Shown here piece after piece: positions 62,561-64,000 of a stretch of DNA of 64,000 bases. A program made the translations under genes and the position numbers. Below the pieces are notes generated by a model that saw only the letters and a list, made by a program, of their open reading frames with translations, did no database searches and was not told where the DNA came from. Positions within the stretch are counted from its first letter, which is position 1, and the number at the start of each line of letters is the position of its first letter. Location: contig NZ_CALHVN010000056.1 in the NCBI RefSeq assembly GCF_938039245.1, positions 24,548 through 88,547 of the forward strand. Reading direction: 5' to 3'. The stretch is from an uncultured Campylobacter sp. GTDB lineage: Bacteria > Campylobacterota > Campylobacteria > Campylobacterales > Campylobacteraceae.

Positions 62561-63166
62561 TTACGTGCGGGGTTTAGATGAAATTTCGCTTAAAAACTTT
62601 AACGTCTCGCTTTTTAAATTTTCAAAATCTCCGGTATTTTTTATCGTAAAATTTGCCGCAGCGCGCTTTTGCTCGATATCTATTTGTAGTTCTACGCGGC
62701 GCTTTGCAGCGTCGTAGCTAAGCTCGTTTCGCTTCATCACGCGCGAGATCAGCGTGTCTTTTGGCGCATAAACGACCGCTACGCGCGAAAACTCTTTGTA
62801 AGCGTCCCTCCTTTCAAAAAATAGCGGAATATCCACAAAATACGTCCTACCCGCGCTTTCTAGCTTTACGGCGCGAGATAAAATTTCAAGCCTAATCTTT
62901 GGATGCAAAATTCGCTCTAAAATTTTTAGCTTTTCCGCGTCGTTAAAAACTAGCGCGCCGAGCTTTTTTCTATCGATTTTGCCGCCATTTAAAACCTCGT
63001 CTCCAAACTCCGCCGCAACCTCGCTCGCGCATAAATTTAACTGTTCGTGAGCGATAGAGTCCGCGTCGATGATCTCAAATCCCCGCTCGCGCAGTATCTC
63101 GCAAACCGTGCTTTTGCCGCTACCGATGCTGCCTGTGATGACGATTGCATGTTTAAATTGCGGCAT
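62561..63166 (-). CDS. coaE: Dephospho-CoA kinase
   Basis: A 201-aa kinase for the last step of coenzyme A synthesis. P-loop ITGSIGSGKSTVCEIL (residues about 10-25), IIDADSIAHEQL with the substrate Asp, and YFVDIPLFFER with a basic VVYAPKDTLISRVMKRNELS lid. Length normal. Divergent from purM. Confidence 0.94.
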   Translation of the reverse strand: MPQFKHAIVITGSIGSGKSTVCEILRERGFEIIDADSIAHEQLNLCASEVAAEFGDEVLNGGKIDRKKLGALVFNDAEKLKILERILHPKIRLEILSRAVKLESAGRTYFVDIPLFFERRDAYKEFSRVAVVYAPKDTLISRVMKRNELSYDAAKRRVELQIDIEQKRAAANFTIKNTGDFENLKSETLKFLSEISSKPRT

Positions 63167-63239
63167 TTTACCTCCGATTTTTTACTCCGATTTTAGCAAT
63201 TTTTGGCTAAAATTAACCAAATTTCAATAAAGGTCAAAA

Positions 63240-64000
63240 ATGATAAGCTACAAAGACGCTGGCGTCGATATAGACGCGGGAAATGACTTCGTAAACGCGA
63301 TAAAACCGTTCGTCAAGGCGACGCAAACTCCGCACGTTTTGGGCGGTATCGGCTCGTTTAGCGGCGCAGTGAGGCTGCCCGCAGGCTACAAGAAACCCGC
63401 TATCCTAGGCGCCACCGACGGCGTGGGCACAAAGCTACGACTCGCGATCGACGCGCGTAAATTTGAGGGCGTAGGCCAAGATCTCGTCGCGATGTGCGTG
63501 AACGACCTCATCTGCAACTTCGCCGAGCCGCTATTTTTCCTCGACTACTATGCGACTGCAAAGCTCGAGATCGCGGATGCCAAAGAGGTCGTAAAAAGTA
63601 TCGCCGAGGGCTGCAAATTCGCGCGTTGCGCGCTGATCGGCGGCGAAACGGCGGAGATGCCCTCGATGTATGAGAAAGGCGACTTCGACCTTGCGGGCTT
63701 TGCCGTGGGTATCGCCGAAGAGGAAGAGATCGACCGCTCTAAATTTGTCCGCGAGGGCGACGCGCTCATCGCGCTTCCTAGCAGCGGCCTACACTCAAAC
63801 GGCTTCTCGCTCGCGCGCAAAGTAGTTGCCGAGCTGGGGCTAAAATTTGACGATAAAGTGGACGGTCGCGCGCTTATCGACGTGCTTTTGGAGCCGACCA
63901 GGATCTACGTCGGCGACTTTTTAAATTTAAAAGACAAGATCCACGCGCTCGCGCACATCACGGGCGGCGGCATCGTGGAAAATCTACCGCGCGTATTTCC
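63240..64000 (+). CDS. purM: Phosphoribosylformylglycinamidine cyclo-ligase, 3' end cut by window edge
   Basis: The frame opens with ATG at 63240 (after AAAGGTCAA) and is still open at the right edge, 253 codons. The AIR synthetase closes the first ring in purine synthesis using ATP. ILGATDGVGTKLRLAI, DLVAMCVNDLICNFAEPLFFLDYYA, GGETAEMPSMYEKGDFDLAGFAVG and SSGLHSNGFSLARKV are family signatures. The normal full length is about 330-345 aa. Confidence 0.95.
   Translation, partial: MISYKDAGVDIDAGNDFVNAIKPFVKATQTPHVLGGIGSFSGAVRLPAGYKKPAILGATDGVGTKLRLAIDARKFEGVGQDLVAMCVNDLICNFAEPLFFLDYYATAKLEIADAKEVVKSIAEGCKFARCALIGGETAEMPSMYEKGDFDLAGFAVGIAEEEEIDRSKFVREGDALIALPSSGLHSNGFSLARKVVAELGLKFDDKVDGRALIDVLLEPTRIYVGDFLNLKDKIHALAHITGGGIVENLPRVF

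Overview
The window looks like a Campylobacter chromosome, most like the oral/human-host group with moderate GC (C. showae, C. rectus, C. curvus). This rests on the methylmenaquinol:fumarate reductase operon mfrABE, a dimeric dUTPase, a HisIE ending like that of C. jejuni, the fliK-flgD-flgE order, an epsilonproteobacterial S10-spc-alpha ribosomal cluster, and very abundant AAATTT words. The species is an inference.

1-7000 is a visibly AT-rich genomic island. It carries, all on the minus strand, a gene cut by the left edge, a tyrosine integrase, an AAA ATPase, and a defence operon. The operon order is RelE/HigB-like toxin, Xre antitoxin, patatin phospholipase (CapV), CD-NTase and E2-like protein. 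This is a short type II CBASS anti-phage system, apparently co-transcribed with a toxin-antitoxin pair. A tRNA 3'-end fragment at 6972-6999 probably marks the island's right border. An intact tRNA-Glu(CTC) follows at 7575-7649.

7900-22400 is core genome. mfrABE is transcribed leftward from about 11.8 kb. Then come a Bcr/CflA drug exporter, diacylglycerol kinase and a phosphoethanolamine transferase (lipid and envelope functions), and a leftward pair of small genes (FMN-binding protein, DUF1294). A hypothetical gene, dUTPase, an EI24 membrane protein and a small zinc-ribbon protein follow on the plus strand. Two DUF2393 membrane proteins and hisIE lie on the minus strand; hisIE has an unusual insertion.

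23470-37950 is the merged S10-spc-alpha operon, read leftward from a good sigma70 promoter upstream of rpsJ to a UUCG-loop terminator after rplQ. It includes secY, map, infA, rpmJ and rpoA. A 567-bp gap between rpsH and rplF holds a degenerate 60-bp tandem repeat and a strong hairpin.

38247-47300 mixes a DUF4143-like ATPase, a secreted protein, an AT-rich P-loop gene, rnhB, an orphan 325-aa protein, the leftward nrdB/nitrilase/pcm group, and two small hypotheticals, one with a twin CX3C motif. 47464-51350 is fliK-flgD-flgE with a sigma54-type promoter. 51362-56984 is a siderophore uptake operon: ATPase, binding protein, double permease, TonB-dependent receptor. The right end holds typA, a leucine-rich-repeat protein, uppP, two metallophosphatases (one decayed), tRNA-Ser(GGA), coaE and the start of purM.
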